A stretch of 64,000 nt of DNA from assembly GCF_004193775.1 (NCBI RefSeq), contig NC_041011.1, forward strand, positions 15,718,201 to 15,782,200. The letters run 5' to 3'. A program made the translations under genes and the position numbers. Shown here piece after piece: positions 34,501 through 45,212 of this stretch; the stretch's first letter is position 1; every line of letters begins with the position of its first letter. Origin of the DNA: Glycine soja (lineage: Eukaryota > Streptophyta > Magnoliopsida > Fabales > Fabaceae). A model generated the notes under the pieces. It ran no database searches, was not told the origin of the DNA, and was given only the letters and a program-made list of their open reading frames with translations.

Positions 34501-35124
34501 GGTATGGCTCCTTTTGAAGCTCTATATGGGCGGAAGTGCAAAACTCCTCTTTGTTGGTACGATGATGGGGAAGCAGTACTTCTTGGGCCTGAAATGCTAC
34601 AACAAATTACCAAACAAGTGAAATTGATTCGAGAGAAAATAAAAGCATCCTAGGATAAGCAGAAGAGCTATTATGACAGAAGGAGAAAGCCATTAGATTT
34701 TCAAGAAGGAGAACATGTGTTTTTGAAGGTTTCTCCTGTAACTGGAGTCGGAAGAGCTCTCAAATCTAGGAAGCTAACGCCCAAATATCTGGGTCCGTAT
34801 CAAATTTTAAAGAAGGTTGGGCCTGTAGCCTATCAAATCGCTCTACCTCCGAGCTTATCGAATCTGCACCCTGTGTTTCATGTCTCTCAACTGAGACGAT
34901 ACAACCCGTATCCATCACATGTACTTGCACTGGACGAAGTACAAGTGAAGGATAACCTCACCTATAAAGCACAACCTCATAAGATTACTGATCGAAGAAT
35001 GAAGTCACTGAGAGGTAAAGAGATTGCGTTGGTGAAAGTGCAGTGGGGACCCGACGAGGGTGATTCAACCTGGGAGTTAGAGGATAGGGTGAGAGAGTTG
35101 TACCCAAGTTTGTTCCTAGAGTAG
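31552..35124 (+). pseudogene. pol: Tekay-like Pol: second zinc knuckle, PR, RT, RNase H, INT, chromodomain
   Basis: The whole 30715-35124 stretch is one frame (about 1470 codons) with no indels but internal stops at 31549, 32509, 32620, 33625 and 34651. In order: knuckle [14 protein letters not shown]; retropepsin [14 protein letters not shown] from [15 protein letters not shown] with catalytic FIDDIL; RNase [13 protein letters not shown]...HDLEL, where the DHKSL Asp is Asn (SNHKSL); integrase HHCC (FHPGMTKM, CLTCQKAK) and three acidic residues (MDFVSSLP, SDRDPRF, QTDGQTERT); C-terminal GKEIALVKVQW...STWELEDRV, a chromodomain-like end as in chromoviruses. Four of the five stops could be explained by C-to-T changes. 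Dead copy. Confidence 0.9.
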
Positions 35125-35146
35125 TTAATTTCGAGGAAGAAATTCC

Positions 35147-35163
35147 TTAAAGGGTGGGAGTAT
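35147..35163 (+). other. Polypurine tract of the Tekay-like element
   Basis: TTAAAGGGTGGGAGTAT immediately before the 3' LTR start TGTGACATCC at 35164. Confidence 0.8.
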
Positions 35164-35213
35164 TGTGACATCCTAGAATTTCTACCCGGAATTTTGTAAG
35201 TATTACATTTAAA

Positions 35214-35258
<45 letters not shown>

Positions 35259-35889
35259 CAGTGTATATATATATAATCTTGGTAGAAGTATGTACATTGG
35301 GGGAGAAATACGCGGGTTAGACTAATTAACGAAGAGTAACCCATAACTGGACGGTTATAGATTAATTCACAATTAATTAGTCTAAAAATTATCGTTTTAC
35401 GTGTAACTTATAATTAAAAAAAACCAACCTCTGAACCTCGCTCAGGGCCTCCTTCTGAGCATTTTGATATATATATTGCCTACCTTTGAAAACAGGCCCC
35501 GACAGGTGCAGAGAAACGCAAAGAACTGGAACAGGAGAGGCGACACGCAAACTGAGGCAAGATTTTAGCATCCAAAAAGGTCCAGTTTTTTTCTTGTTTT
35601 ATGGCTGAGTATGTGGTCAAATAAAAGGTAAAGGTGGGCCCTTTTTGCTCCAATTAAAAAGGACATGTGGAATTGCTTTTGAAAAGAAAACGAAAAAGAA
35701 AAGAAAAACCAGTTTTTTAAAAGCCAAATCTTCTCTCTCTTTCTCCAGAAACTTCCAGCACAACCCTCTCATTATTCCTCCACGTTTCTTTTTCATTTTC
35801 TTCACCACCATTGTTGTGTGTCTTCAAGCTCCAAATCCCCCTTCATTTCCACACCAAATTGCAAGATAAAGTTGTTTTTGGAGTCTAGG
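35164..35889 (+). repeat. Tekay-like 3' LTR, first part
   Basis: Homologous to 17278-18020. Includes a (TA)n tract at about 35218-35275, of different length from that of the 5' LTR. Interrupted at CTAGG by the defective gypsy element. Confidence 0.9.
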
Positions 35890-36726
35890 TGATGGAAACT
35901 TGCTTGTGGGGCTTCTATGGAGGCTGGATCTTTGAGCTTCAATGAGGTCCTTTAATGGTAATTTTCCACCATGGAGATGCAGCGGAAGACAATGGAGAAG
36001 AGGTGAGAGGAGGCGCCATCCACTAGGGAATAAGCCATGGAAGAAAGAGCTTCACCACCAAGATGAGCCTTGGATAATAAGCTTGGAAGGATGCTTCAAT
36101 GGAGGAAAAGAAAGAGGGAGAGAAAGAGAGAGGGGGGAGCACGAAATTGAAGGAATAAAAGAGGGAGAGAAGTGGAACTTTGAAGTATGTCTCACAAGAC
36201 TCTCAATCATCAAAGTTACAACAAGTGTTACACATGCTTCTATTTATAGACTAGGTAGCTTCCTTGAGAAGCTTTCTTAAGAAAACTTCCTTGAGAAGCT
36301 TCTTTGAGAAAACTTCCTTGAGAAGCTAGAGCTTAGCTGCACACACCCATCTAAAAACTAAGCTCACCTCCTTGAGAAGCTTCCTTGAGAAGCTAGAGCT
36401 TAGCTACACACACTCATCTAAAAACTAAGCTCACCTCCTTGACAAAATACATGAAAATAAAAAAAAAAAATCCCTACTACAAAGACTACTCAAAATGCCT
36501 GAAATACAAGGCTAAAACCCTATACTACTAGAATTGCCAAAATAAAAGGCCCAAAAGAAGGAAAAACCTATTCTAATATTTACAAAGAAGAGTGGATCCA
36601 ACCTTGACCCATGGGCTCAAAAATCTACCCTAAGGTTCATGAGAACCCTAGGGCCTTCTTTAGTAGCTCTAGCCCAAGCCTCTTGGAGTCTTCTATCCAA
36701 TACCCTTGGGGGGTAGGATTGCATCA
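35890..36726 (-). repeat. 3' LTR of the defective gypsy, with an internal ~70 bp duplication
   Basis: Differs from the other LTR mainly by two tandem copies of a ~70 bp segment (CTTGAGAAGCTAGAGCTTAGC...CTAAAAACTAAGCTCACCTC, about 36318-36440), which is single in the 40226-40994 LTR. Confidence 0.85.
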
Positions 36727-38321
36727 TGCCCTCCACCTTGGAAAGGATTTGACCTCAAATCCTGAGGTTCTTCATACTCTGGGCTCCTTCCCTCAACACC
36801 TGTAAAAAGAATAAAAACATATGTATTAGTGGTGTTGGGTATGTTAGAGTAGGGTAAGGTCTTAAAACTCCTTTCATGGACATCTTCCCATGAGGGAACA
36901 TGGTTCCTCACCAACTCAATGTGAGGTGCTACAAGTATAGAAAAATATGGGACAAACCTTTTGTAAAAGTTTGTTAAGTCATGGCAGCCCCAGATTTCCC
37001 TTATACTTGGTGGAGTGGGCAAATCAAGAATGACCTTTATTCTCTTAGGGTCCGTGGGAACCCCTTGACCACTATTTGAAAAATTAAGGAATGTAATGCA
37101 ATAAAGCGTACCTTTTTCTGTATTTTTATGTTGATTATTCCTACAAAAAAATATGACAAACCTAACGTGTCTCATATGAGCACCTAAGTTTGTATTAAAA
37201 CCAAAAATAAGAACAAACCTACCTAATGAGTCCCTATGTACATGAATCATGAAGACGTTGGGTGCATGATGGATTTTACAAAAGAGGGTTGCAACACTCA
37301 ACAAATTCATCATATCCCTTATTGTAGGGATTTGGTGCCTAATAATACCTATTTTGGGCACCAACAAAGCACAAGGATTTAAGCTCTTACAAACCAAACC
37401 CTCATCCAACAACTCTTTTACATGAGGAATAACCTCAAGCCCAAGAGGTGTGACAATGCTAGCAAGTGCCTTCTTAGCTAACCTCTTGGAGGAGACACTT
37501 ACCTCCTTACACTTCTCTTTAACCACTAATGGTTGTCCATCTTCTTGGGGGTAGATTTCTTCACTAAATTCTTCCCCTTTTGCTTCTTCACCTTCACTAG
37601 AGGAAGGTGAAGTAGTAGCCTTATCTTGGCTACTATAAATGTCTTGGCCCCTCATAATCATGGTTTTTGTGGTGGGGCATTGAGAAGTAAAGTGTCCTCT
37701 TCCAAGACATTTAAAGCACTTTATAGAATTAGTTTTCTCTTGCATACTAGCCTTAGGGGCTAGCTTTTCTATTTCCTTCCCCTTATCATCTTTGGACTTA
37801 GAAGATGTCACCCCTAAGATGCCTTGACCATGGTCTTTCTTTAGATAAGAGTGAGAGCTATAAGATTTTGAAGTAGACTTCTTTTTAAGTTGTTGCTCTA
37901 CCCTTATTTCCCAATCTAAGTTAGCCTCTACATTGTCCTTCCCATGGAAGTATGAGAGGTTAATGTTAGCCTCTTGAGGCTTTCTTTCCTTTTCTCTTCT
38001 ATGGGAGTGAGGTCTAAGATGTGACCTATGCCTTCCTTCGTAATAGTCACGAAGTTCTTCACTTAGACTCTTGCAAGAGTTATGACTACTATAGGAGACA
38101 TATTTTTCTCTTTTCATTTCTTTCATTATTTTTCTTATTTCTTCCTCTCTTATTTTCTTTCTTTCATCTTGACTTATTTCTTCCACTCTTTTTTTTCCTT
38201 TTTCTTTTCTCTCTTGTTTTTCTTTCCATAACTTGAGGGAACTCAACTCATCTAAGATTCTAGATAAAGGGTCTTTATGACTAGTACCCTTGCCATTAAC
38301 ACTAGATAAATGATGACTCAT
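36693..38321 (-). CDS. Gypsy Gag fused to internally deleted reverse transcriptase, 542 codons open
   Basis: MSHHLSSVNGKG start; Lys/Glu-rich coiled-coil-like region (about 30-75); YFHGKDNVEANLDWEIRVEQ (Gag, 124-143); zinc knuckle C-F-K-C-X4-H-X4-C (202-215); acidic Ser/Glu linker. From about residue 290 come pieces of RT: HVKELLDEGLVCKSLNPCALLVPK (N-terminal RT strand), then TIRDMMNLLSVATLFCKI, then a short stretch matching the post-palm region, then LPTPPSIREIWGCHDLTNFY and SILVAPHIELVRNHV (RT thumb/connection). The fingers-palm with the catalytic YXDD is gone, yet the frame is open throughout. The last ~11 codons run into the LTR. No enzymatic activity expected; a Gag-like role is possible. 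Confidence 0.7.
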   Translation of the reverse strand: MSHHLSSVNGKGTSHKDPLSRILDELSSLKLWKEKQERKEKGKKRVEEISQDERKKIREEEIRKIMKEMKREKYVSYSSHNSCKSLSEELRDYYEGRHRSHLRPHSHRREKERKPQEANINLSYFHGKDNVEANLDWEIRVEQQLKKKSTSKSYSSHSYLKKDHGQGILGVTSSKSKDDKGKEIEKLAPKASMQEKTNSIKCFKCLGRGHFTSQCPTTKTMIMRGQDIYSSQDKATTSPSSSEGEEAKGEEFSEEIYPQEDGQPLVVKEKCKEVSVSSKRLAKKALASIVTPLGLEVIPHVKELLDEGLVCKSLNPCALLVPKIGIIRHQIPTIRDMMNLLSVATLFCKIHHAPNVFMIHVHRDSLGRFVLIFGFNTNLGAHMRHVRFVIFFCRNNQHKNTEKGTLYCITFLNFSNSGQGVPTDPKRIKVILDLPTPPSIREIWGCHDLTNFYKRFVPYFSILVAPHIELVRNHVPSWEDVHERSFKTLPYSNIPNTTNTYVFILFTGVEGRSPEYEEPQDLRSNPFQGGGHDAILPPKGIG

Positions 38322-40210
38322 GTTGGTTCCTAAGTTGTGGTTCTTTCTTGTTGGAGGTTTGAAAACAAAAGGTAAAAGAAACTATGGTTGAAGCTAGCCA
38401 AAATAAACACTAAGAGAGGTGTGAAAGATAAGGTAAACAACTAATTGGTAAAAGGAAAGCTATCTAGGCGGTTTGACAATGGAAGGTAAAGGAAATAAGC
38501 TATGAAAGTAAGCAAGAAAAGTAAACTAAGTGAATCCTAAGAGTGTTTGGATGACCACATCAAGGTTCCCAACAAAACACTCACTATCCTAAGGAAATAT
38601 TGCCTAAAATTATTACACATAAATGGAAGTTTGGTAACCTATTGGAGGCTCCCAACACACTTCCAATGAAAGGCCTTTTTGTTACAAAACTTGAAAGCAA
38701 TAAAGGTAAGTAAATTGCAAATTAAAAAATTACAAAACGTCCTCAATTTTGGTGGTTGTTATCTCTTTGGCGATTCACTCAATTTGAAGTGCTTCTTAGT
38801 CCAATATCTCTTAAGGTGGTTGGCCCCTTGCTTCTTAACTCAAATTCTTCAAGGGATGGCACCAATCCTCCTTTCCAATTCCCTATATGGCAACTCACAA
38901 ACAAGGAAACAAAGAGACAAGCAATAACCAAAGACAAAAAAAATGAAATGAAAGCTAAACCAATGGAGTTTTAACAAGACAATTTTTCAAGGATTACTCA
39001 ACAATTAAAGCAATGAAAAAGGACATAGAAGCAAGCTAGGACTCAAAGAGAAACTTAGAATGGCTCTAGAGTAGAGTAAAAAAAACTGAAAAAAAAGACT
39101 CAACAAACCTCTAGCTTTGGCACTTGTTTTCACACTAATTTTCAATTGAAATTTAGGAACTAGGATTGGCATAAAATAGGCACTAATTATAGAATAAAGT
39201 TTGAGCCAAAACAACAAGCACACTTCCCTTTCACCTTTTTTTTTTCTAGATATTGTTTTTTTTCTTTTGCCAACTTGTGTGATTTTTAGTATTTTTTCCT
39301 TTTATCCAAATCACTTGTTTCTTTTTTTATAACTTTTATCCAGATGTCTAGCAAATTCAGTAAACATTTAAGCTCAAAATTTGAAGTAGCCAATTCTCAG
39401 TAATTTTTACAAGTTTATATGTCCAAGCTGCCAGCACCAGCGATTTTTTTTTAAGCATGGTATATTGATTGCCTTGGGCTTACTTTCAACCTTCCTATGT
39501 ATGTTGAACTCACTAGGATTGTTTACCACAGTTTTAGGAATTCAATATTCACTTAGGATCAACATTTCAGCCAGCAATTCAATCACCAAAACTCAAATTC
39601 ACAATAGACACAATCAAAAGGAAACCTAAAAGTTCAAGAAAAGGTTCACAATCAAAGACTCTCTAAGAATTTTGCATGAACATGTTAAGGACTAATTAAC
39701 ATGAAAGATTTGACTCAAATCAAATAATAGGCTAAATTAATTTCATACACTCATGAACAAATGAGTTAGACAAAGAAACAAAAAAAAAAATTCAGCACAA
39801 CATAAGAAATCTTATGTGACAAGTTTCATGACTAGACATGACTTCTATGACAAAACTACAATAGGTGAACAAATCACTCTAGAATTTTGAGGTTTTCTTC
39901 TACTTTAATATTTTTGTAAGAATTTTATGGTTTAGGTTTCACCCACAAAAAATAACAAGACAAAACTCAAAGGAACCTAAACTCAACACAATTCATGGTT
40001 TAAGAACAAGAACAAGAAATTTGAACCATAGAAAATCAAATCTAGCTTCTATAGCAAGTTTAATCAGTGGAAACTCTAGAGAATCATGTTAACATTTAGC
40101 ACAAGACATGTGAGGAGATACATGGAGAAAAATGAAGAAACAACAATGGAAGAGAAGGTAAAGCAAAAAAATTAATGGAGGTTTAAGGAGCACCTACTTG
40201 AAGCTCTTGT
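38322..40210. other. Leader of the defective gypsy element
   Basis: About 1.9 kb between primer-binding site and the ORF; A-rich on the plus strand, no convincing coding sequence. It contains exact reminders of other gypsy leaders (stretches of AACAAGAAATTTGAACC) but no motif I can name. Confidence 0.5.
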
Positions 40211-40223
40211 GCTCTGATTACCA
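40211..40223 (-). other. Primer-binding site of the defective gypsy element
   Basis: Minus strand TGGTAATCAGAGC, two bases from the 5' LTR; the Met-initiator complement TGGTATCAGAGC with one inserted A. Confidence 0.65.
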
Positions 40224-40225
40224 CT

Positions 40226-40994
40226 TGATGGAAACTTGCTTGTGGGGCTTCTATGGAGGCTGGATCTTTGAGCTTCAATGAGGTCCTTTAATGGTAATTT
40301 TCCACCATGGAGATGCAACGAAAGACAAAGGAGAAGAGGTGAGAGGAGGCGCCATCCACTAGGGAATAAGCCATGGAAGAAAGAGCTTCACCACCAAGAT
40401 GAGCCTTGGATAAGAAGCTTGGAAGGATGCTTCAATGGAGGAAAAGAAAGAGGAAGAGAAAGAGAGAGGGGGGAGCACGAAATTGAAGGAATAAAAGAGG
40501 GAGAGAAGTGGAACTTTGAAGTATGTCTCACAAGACTCTCATTCATCAAAGTTACAACAAGTGTTACACATGCTTCTATTTATAGACTAGGTAGCTTCCT
40601 TGAGAAGCTTTCTTAAGAAAACTTCCTTGAAAAGCTTCTTTGAGAAAACTTCCTTGAGAAGCTAGAGCTTAGCTACACACACTCATCTAAAAACTAAGCT
40701 CACCTCTTTGACAAAATACATGAAAATAAAAAAAAAAATCCCTACTACAAAGACTACTCAAAATGCCTGAAATACAAGGCTAAAACCCTATACTACTAAA
40801 ATGGCCAAAATACAAGGCCCAAAAGAAGGAAAAACCTATTCTAATATTTACAAAGAAGAGTGGATCCAACCTTGACCCATGGGCTCAAAAATCTACCCTA
40901 AGGTTCATGAGAACCCTAGGGCCTTCTTTAGTAGCTCTAGCCCAAGTCTCTTGGAGTCTTCTATCTAATACCCTTGGGGGGTAGGATTGCATCA
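40226..40994 (-). repeat. 5' LTR of the defective gypsy element
   Basis: 769 bp, near-identical to 35890-36726 apart from the single-copy ~70 bp segment. Confidence 0.88.
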
Positions 40995-42673
40995 CTACGA
41001 GCCTACCTCTACCTCGTGGGACCTTCAATTTTAGGTAAGGGTGGACTTCTCGTCACTTGAAATCCGTGGGGGTTGGGTTCTTGGGAGCTATAATGGGTAG
41101 TTCTACTAGGTTAATGCTTTAGGGTAGTTGTTTATGAAGGAAATTGTTGTAACTATGCTAAACTTGACATGTTTAATGTAAGCAAAACTACCCATGTTGA
41201 TTTAGGGTTCAATAATGATGTTTTGATATATATGTGTGCTTAAAATGTAGATAGAGAACTGGTAGAGAGGATGGGGAGAGTTAGCTTAGAGTTAAATGTG
41301 ACAATGGTAGTGTTGTAGGTGGAAAAGTGTGAGATTTTGAAGTTTAGAAAGCCAAATTTGGTGTTAGTGGAAATTTGAGTTTAAAATGAGTTGATTCTAG
41401 TTTAGAATGTCAATTAGGACTTGTAGGAAAGCTTGGTCAGAGCAAATGAGAAAAATTAGTGGCAAATGTGAAAGAAAAGAGCCATTTATAGTGTAAATTG
41501 AGTGTTGAGAGGTCAAATTTTGAATAGGTGGAGATTTTACCTTAAAATTAGTTTGAGCAAGTCTAATTCAATGTTATAGACTTGATGAAGATGAGAGTTT
41601 ACCCCAAAATTACCCAATTTTCATTTTCACTTTTTAAACCTTGAAAATTCACTAAATTTGGTGGGTTTTGGATACCTATAATTTGCTTTACCTTGTTTTG
41701 GAGTTTGTTTATGGCTTGAACATGATTTATACACGGTTTAGGACCTGTAGGATCCAATTTGAGTGGAATTGGATGCATGCAAGTTAGATTTTGAAAATCT
41801 GCAAAATTATGCAGAAAAACTGCCTAATTATGCAGCAAATCTGCCAATTATGCAGAAAAAACAAACTGGTTGTGCAGTGCTAGTTTCTGCTGTCACGAGA
41901 AAGGTAGTATATCTCGTGTTCTAGACATTCGTTAGTAGATCCCAACGATCAAGACTTAGATTTCTGTATTAGGAACCCCTAGTTAAATTTTCAAGGCTAT
42001 CCAATGGTTAACGAATTGGGGATGAGAACTTTACTGAGGTATGTTGGTAGGGAATAATATGTGGAATTCGAATGAATCTTGTGTAAAGATTTCTGCCTCC
42101 ACTCTATTTTTTTTTCAAGATAGTTTCATGTCAAATGGAATTGAATTGATTTGACATTGTGAAGGCTTGGAGGGGTTGACGGGGACCCGGTGCTGAGAGG
42201 AACGAGGAGAAGGGCTACGTACGTGTACGTGAGCTCAATTTAAAGGTGGGCAACTGGGGATGGTGTGCTTATGCCTGGGCTTGTGGAAATGGGATATATG
42301 TTTTGCGTCATTGCCCGATCGCCACCTAGTACCACATATGACGGGTGCCCCATAACCCAATAAGCCATGTGTGAGAAAGCGTGGAAGAGTAAGTCTTCCA
42401 ACTTTTATTAGTTGACCACAGAGTGATACTTGAGGATATGTCGTAGGGGTCAGGAGACCTTGGGGACGTTAGGTGGGGTCCTATCGCCCAAAACTAAGCT
42501 TGGCCAATCCCGACCCAATCCGGGCATAGTCAGCCAGTAAGAACCTGTGACGTACTTCAGCAGGCGAGCTCCTGGCAGTCAACCAATAAAGGAACAAAAG
42601 TCCACGAAGAAGGGAGGCTTGTGTGGTGGATGGCCAGCTATCTATCTTATGTTGTTATTTGAAAAATTCCTTC

Positions 42674-42905
42674 TGGTAATCGATTACCATTTGTGTGTAA
42701 TCGATTACACAGTGTTATATGCTATTGGTAATCGATTACCAATTGTGTGTAATCAATTATATAGTGTTATATGCTACTGGTAATCGATTACCATTTATGT
42801 GTAATCGGTTACACAGTGTAACTTTTAGGCTCCAATGTGCAATGGCTGTTGTAATTTGTTTTTGGGCACTGGTAATCGATTACATATTTTGGTAATCGAA
42901 TACCA
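42674..42905. repeat. GTAATCGATTAC palindrome array, Tekay 3' LTR
   Basis: Eight copies, three of them with one substitution (GTAATCAATTAT, GTAATCGGTTAC, GGTAATCGAATACC); one pair fewer than in the 5' LTR. Confidence 0.85.
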
Positions 42906-43035
42906 GAGAGGAAATCTCTTGAAAATGACATTTTGACTGTGTGTAGTCATTATGGGACGCATTGTATTGTGACCCGTGTAGTTAGATTTCTTGTGAAAGA
43001 GTCTACCCCCTTTCTTTTATCTCTTGTAGATCGCG

Positions 43036-43467
43036 ATGGCAGCACAGTTGATTCATGATCGTGTCGTGATGGAGTGCCTAGAGGGTGTTTGGGAGACCCT
43101 CGAAGGCAATGAGAGGTGCCGATTCCGTGGCATAGTTCAACTCACTACTACTTCGCTAGTACATCCTGAGAAACCCGCACGCACACTTCAGCAGCCTGTG
43201 GAGTGGATACTACCTACGCCTACTCCATATCGACTAGTTGAGCCTGTTCAATTGATAGAGGTGTCACCCTCTGAAGAGGATCTTGAAGAGGACCCAGAGG
43301 AGTTACCTCCTGAACCAGCTATGGATGCCCCTGACTTACCAGAGGATGATGAGGACTCACTCCCTGATGTTGATTCTCCAGAGGATATTACGTCAGCATC
43401 TGAGGCAGACTCTACAGAGGAGAGTGGCCCTGGAGGGACAGCGAATAGTGACGACCCTTCATCATAG
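43036..43467 (+). CDS. LTR-encoded acidic protein, 143 aa, unknown function
   Basis: The ATG at 43036 (MAAQLIHDRVVMECLEGVWE) lies ~130 bp after the palindrome array. The first ~60 residues are mixed (WETLEGNERCRFRGIVQL, RTLQQPVEWILPTPTPYRL). The rest is strongly acidic: PSEEDLEEDPEELPPEPAMD, LPEDDEDSLPDVDSPED, SASEADSTEES. No known domain, signal peptide or membrane segment. Same frame, length and position in the 5' LTR (29359-29790), there with two nonsense codons. Being wholly inside the LTR it would be transcribed either as a leader ORF from the 5' LTR or as a read-out product of the 3' LTR. An acidic, low-complexity tail might act as an activation or histone-contact domain; that is speculation. 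Chance ORF is the alternative. Confidence 0.45.
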   Translation: MAAQLIHDRVVMECLEGVWETLEGNERCRFRGIVQLTTTSLVHPEKPARTLQQPVEWILPTPTPYRLVEPVQLIEVSPSEEDLEEDPEELPPEPAMDAPDLPEDDEDSLPDVDSPEDITSASEADSTEESGPGGTANSDDPSS

Positions 43468-44366
43468 CAGACGGCTCCTTAGATTAGGCGTACATACTTT
43501 TTGTGGGTGGATGTATCTAGTTCAGACTGCTAGGTTTACTCTTTTGATTTTTGGGTGGATAGACCTCTTGTATAGAAATTTTGATGATTGTATATATTTT
43601 GTGGCTAAAGCCACCACAGTTATTACCTTTGCTCTGGATGTTACTGTGATATTTTGCAAACTCCCATATTTTGGACAGTTTTTGATGATGAAAACAATTA
43701 TGTTTTATCTTATTATTTGAAAAATAAATGTTAACGAACTTTATTTGAAAAGAGTTTGCCGACCACACCTTATTATTTCTCACATGACGACCCAAAATGA
43801 TGGCTGGTATTTTTTTCTGAAAAAGAAAAATAGTTTGGAAGTTATAAGTGATCAGAAAAAAATGAATCCGAATAGAGTTGTGAACTGGCCACTCAGGACT
43901 CTATAGTGATAATTTTCCTTCTGAAATTAATTACCGTGAAATAAATAACAGTGCGAAAAAAAAATCTCATGATTTCTGCCATTTAATTTATTACTATTAA
44001 ACCAGTCATTATTTAGGGACGCCACACCCATAAAGGTTAAATTGAAATCCTTCATTGTATAAGAGTTAAGATATGCTAAAGCCACATACATATACACATA
44101 AATACTTCAAATTGAAGAATCTTACTTTAGTTAACAAGTGCATTCCACCTATTGCTTTCGCTTTTGTGCAATTAATAAAATTTGATTTGAAATGTCCATA
44201 TCAAAAACACGAGCACCATCCAGACCAAACGTTTTCTAAAACAGGTAGACAACTAATTAAATAAAATTAAGTCATCAGCAGTCAGCACAAATAGACAACA
44301 TCATATAAAAAAATTTAACAAAATAAGCTTATCATAAAAGAGGACATGTGACTGAAAAAAAAACTT

Positions 44367-44667
44367 GGGTATATTACACTTTACCACTTTATAGTTCCAC
44401 ATACTCCCCCAACTTACCTATCTAAACTTATTTTTAAATCACTAAACCTCCCTGAAGTTTGGTTTAAAGTGAATAGTTAAATTAATAAAGTCCATTTACT
44501 TTGCTTAAATTAATCATGGTTTCAGGTTTGATAGCCACAATTTTGACCATGCATATAGTATATTTTCACTTTGACACAAACTTTGAGGGGTTAATGATAC
44601 AAAAAGAAAGTTTAGAAGGTAAATTGAGAAATGGTGATACTAAAAGACAATAAAGTGTAATTTTCCC
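44367..44667. mobile_element. MITE-like element with terminal inverted repeats
   Basis: About 301 bp bounded by GGGTATATTACACTTTA and TAAAGTGTAATTTTCCC (near-perfect inverted repeats). Flanks AAAAAACTT and AAAAATCTG are only partly alike, so the target duplication is unclear. Ends resemble Mutator-type MITEs of legumes. It sits inside the CACTA-like element, next to captured exons. Confidence 0.5.
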
Positions 44668-44763
44668 AAAAATCTGTCCCGCAGATGCAATATGTGATGC
44701 TGTTAAGTAGGAGAGGGGGGGGGGGGGGGGGGAAGAAAGTGGGAGAGAGAGAGAATGACATAC

Positions 44764-44832
44764 CTGCAATTCAAAATTGAACATCAATTGCCTGTTCTGT
44801 ATATCTAGTAGCATCTCCAAATAAGTGTTTCT
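44764..44832 (-). pseudogene. Possible captured exon, unknown gene
   Basis: 69 nt (23 codons, no stop) between CTTGTAG and GTATGTC, reading RNTYLEMLLDIQNRQLMFNF then ELQ. Good splice borders on the same strand as its neighbours, but I do not recognise the protein and it does not look like the next CSC1 exon. Confidence 0.3.
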
Positions 44833-44933
44833 CTACAAGAACAAACGTACAAACTAATAATTATTTAAAACCACACACACAAAGATAGAAAAGCGTAAAA
44901 AATACAAGACAAATACCTGATAGATTTACTAAC

Positions 44934-45212
44934 CTGGTTTCAATAAACAAGGTAAGCAATGAAAAAGTAGATCAACAAGAAGGGCAACATTAAGGGTGCC
45001 AGAATAGCACAAGTGAACCCAAGGAATCCAAACAGTAAGATTCTTGGAACTTCTGTATGGTACGGAAAAGATAGGTTGCCATCCAGTGCATCTTCCTTAA
45101 GCCTGAGTATGAATCTCTAGAAAAGATTGCATAGTAGAGGGAAAATTTGCATAACTTCAACTGCCAAACTTGCCTAACCAGATGATAGAATGTAAGTTGT
45201 AAAGAAAGTAGC
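44934..45212 (-). pseudogene. Captured exon of CSC1/OSCA calcium channel (At4g35870/GFS10-like), distal exon
   Basis: 279 nt between TGCAG and a GTTAG donor. Reads TFFTTYILSSG, stop, ASLAVEVMQIFPLLCNLF, stop, RFILRLKEDALDGNLSFPYH then TEVPRILLFGFLGFTCAILA and PLMLPFLLIYFFIAYLVY, stop, NQ. This is the late transmembrane region of CSC1/OSCA osmosensitive channels (RSN1_7TM part). Three nonsense codons (all TAG or TGA) make it dead. It follows the exon at 45357-45633 in the correct order and phase. Confidence 0.75.

Larger units (their letters stand above)
35890..40994 (-). mobile_element. Defective Ty3/gypsy element (gag plus deleted pol), nested in the Tekay 3' LTR
   Basis: 5105 bp, TGATGGAAAC...GATTGCATCA LTRs at 35890-36726 (837 bp) and 40226-40994 (769 bp), flanked by CTAGG/CTACG (one mismatch). 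The uninterrupted sister sequence at about 18020 (GTCTAGGAGTCTACC) confirms the insertion point. Minus-strand order: primer-binding site, ~1.9 kb leader, one ORF (36693-38321), purine tract (complement of 36727-36742), LTR. Protease, most of RT, RNase H and integrase are missing, so it must depend on another element. Confidence 0.88.
41000..44026 (+). repeat. Tekay-like 3' LTR, second part
   Basis: Homologous to 18020-18631 plus 27883-30349 of the 5' LTR. Contains palindrome array 42674-42905 and the intact acidic ORF 43036-43467. Ends GGGACGCCACA, followed by target duplicate CCCAT. Confidence 0.9.

Noticed and set aside
35942..36280. 112-codon plus-strand frame, also at 40278-40616
   Set aside because: Basic, low-complexity, antisense to the LTR of the defective gypsy; likely chance, though it is open in both LTRs.
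44706..44734. Long G run
   Set aside because: Simple homopolymer next to a GA-rich stretch; may be of uncertain length in the assembly, no feature assigned.
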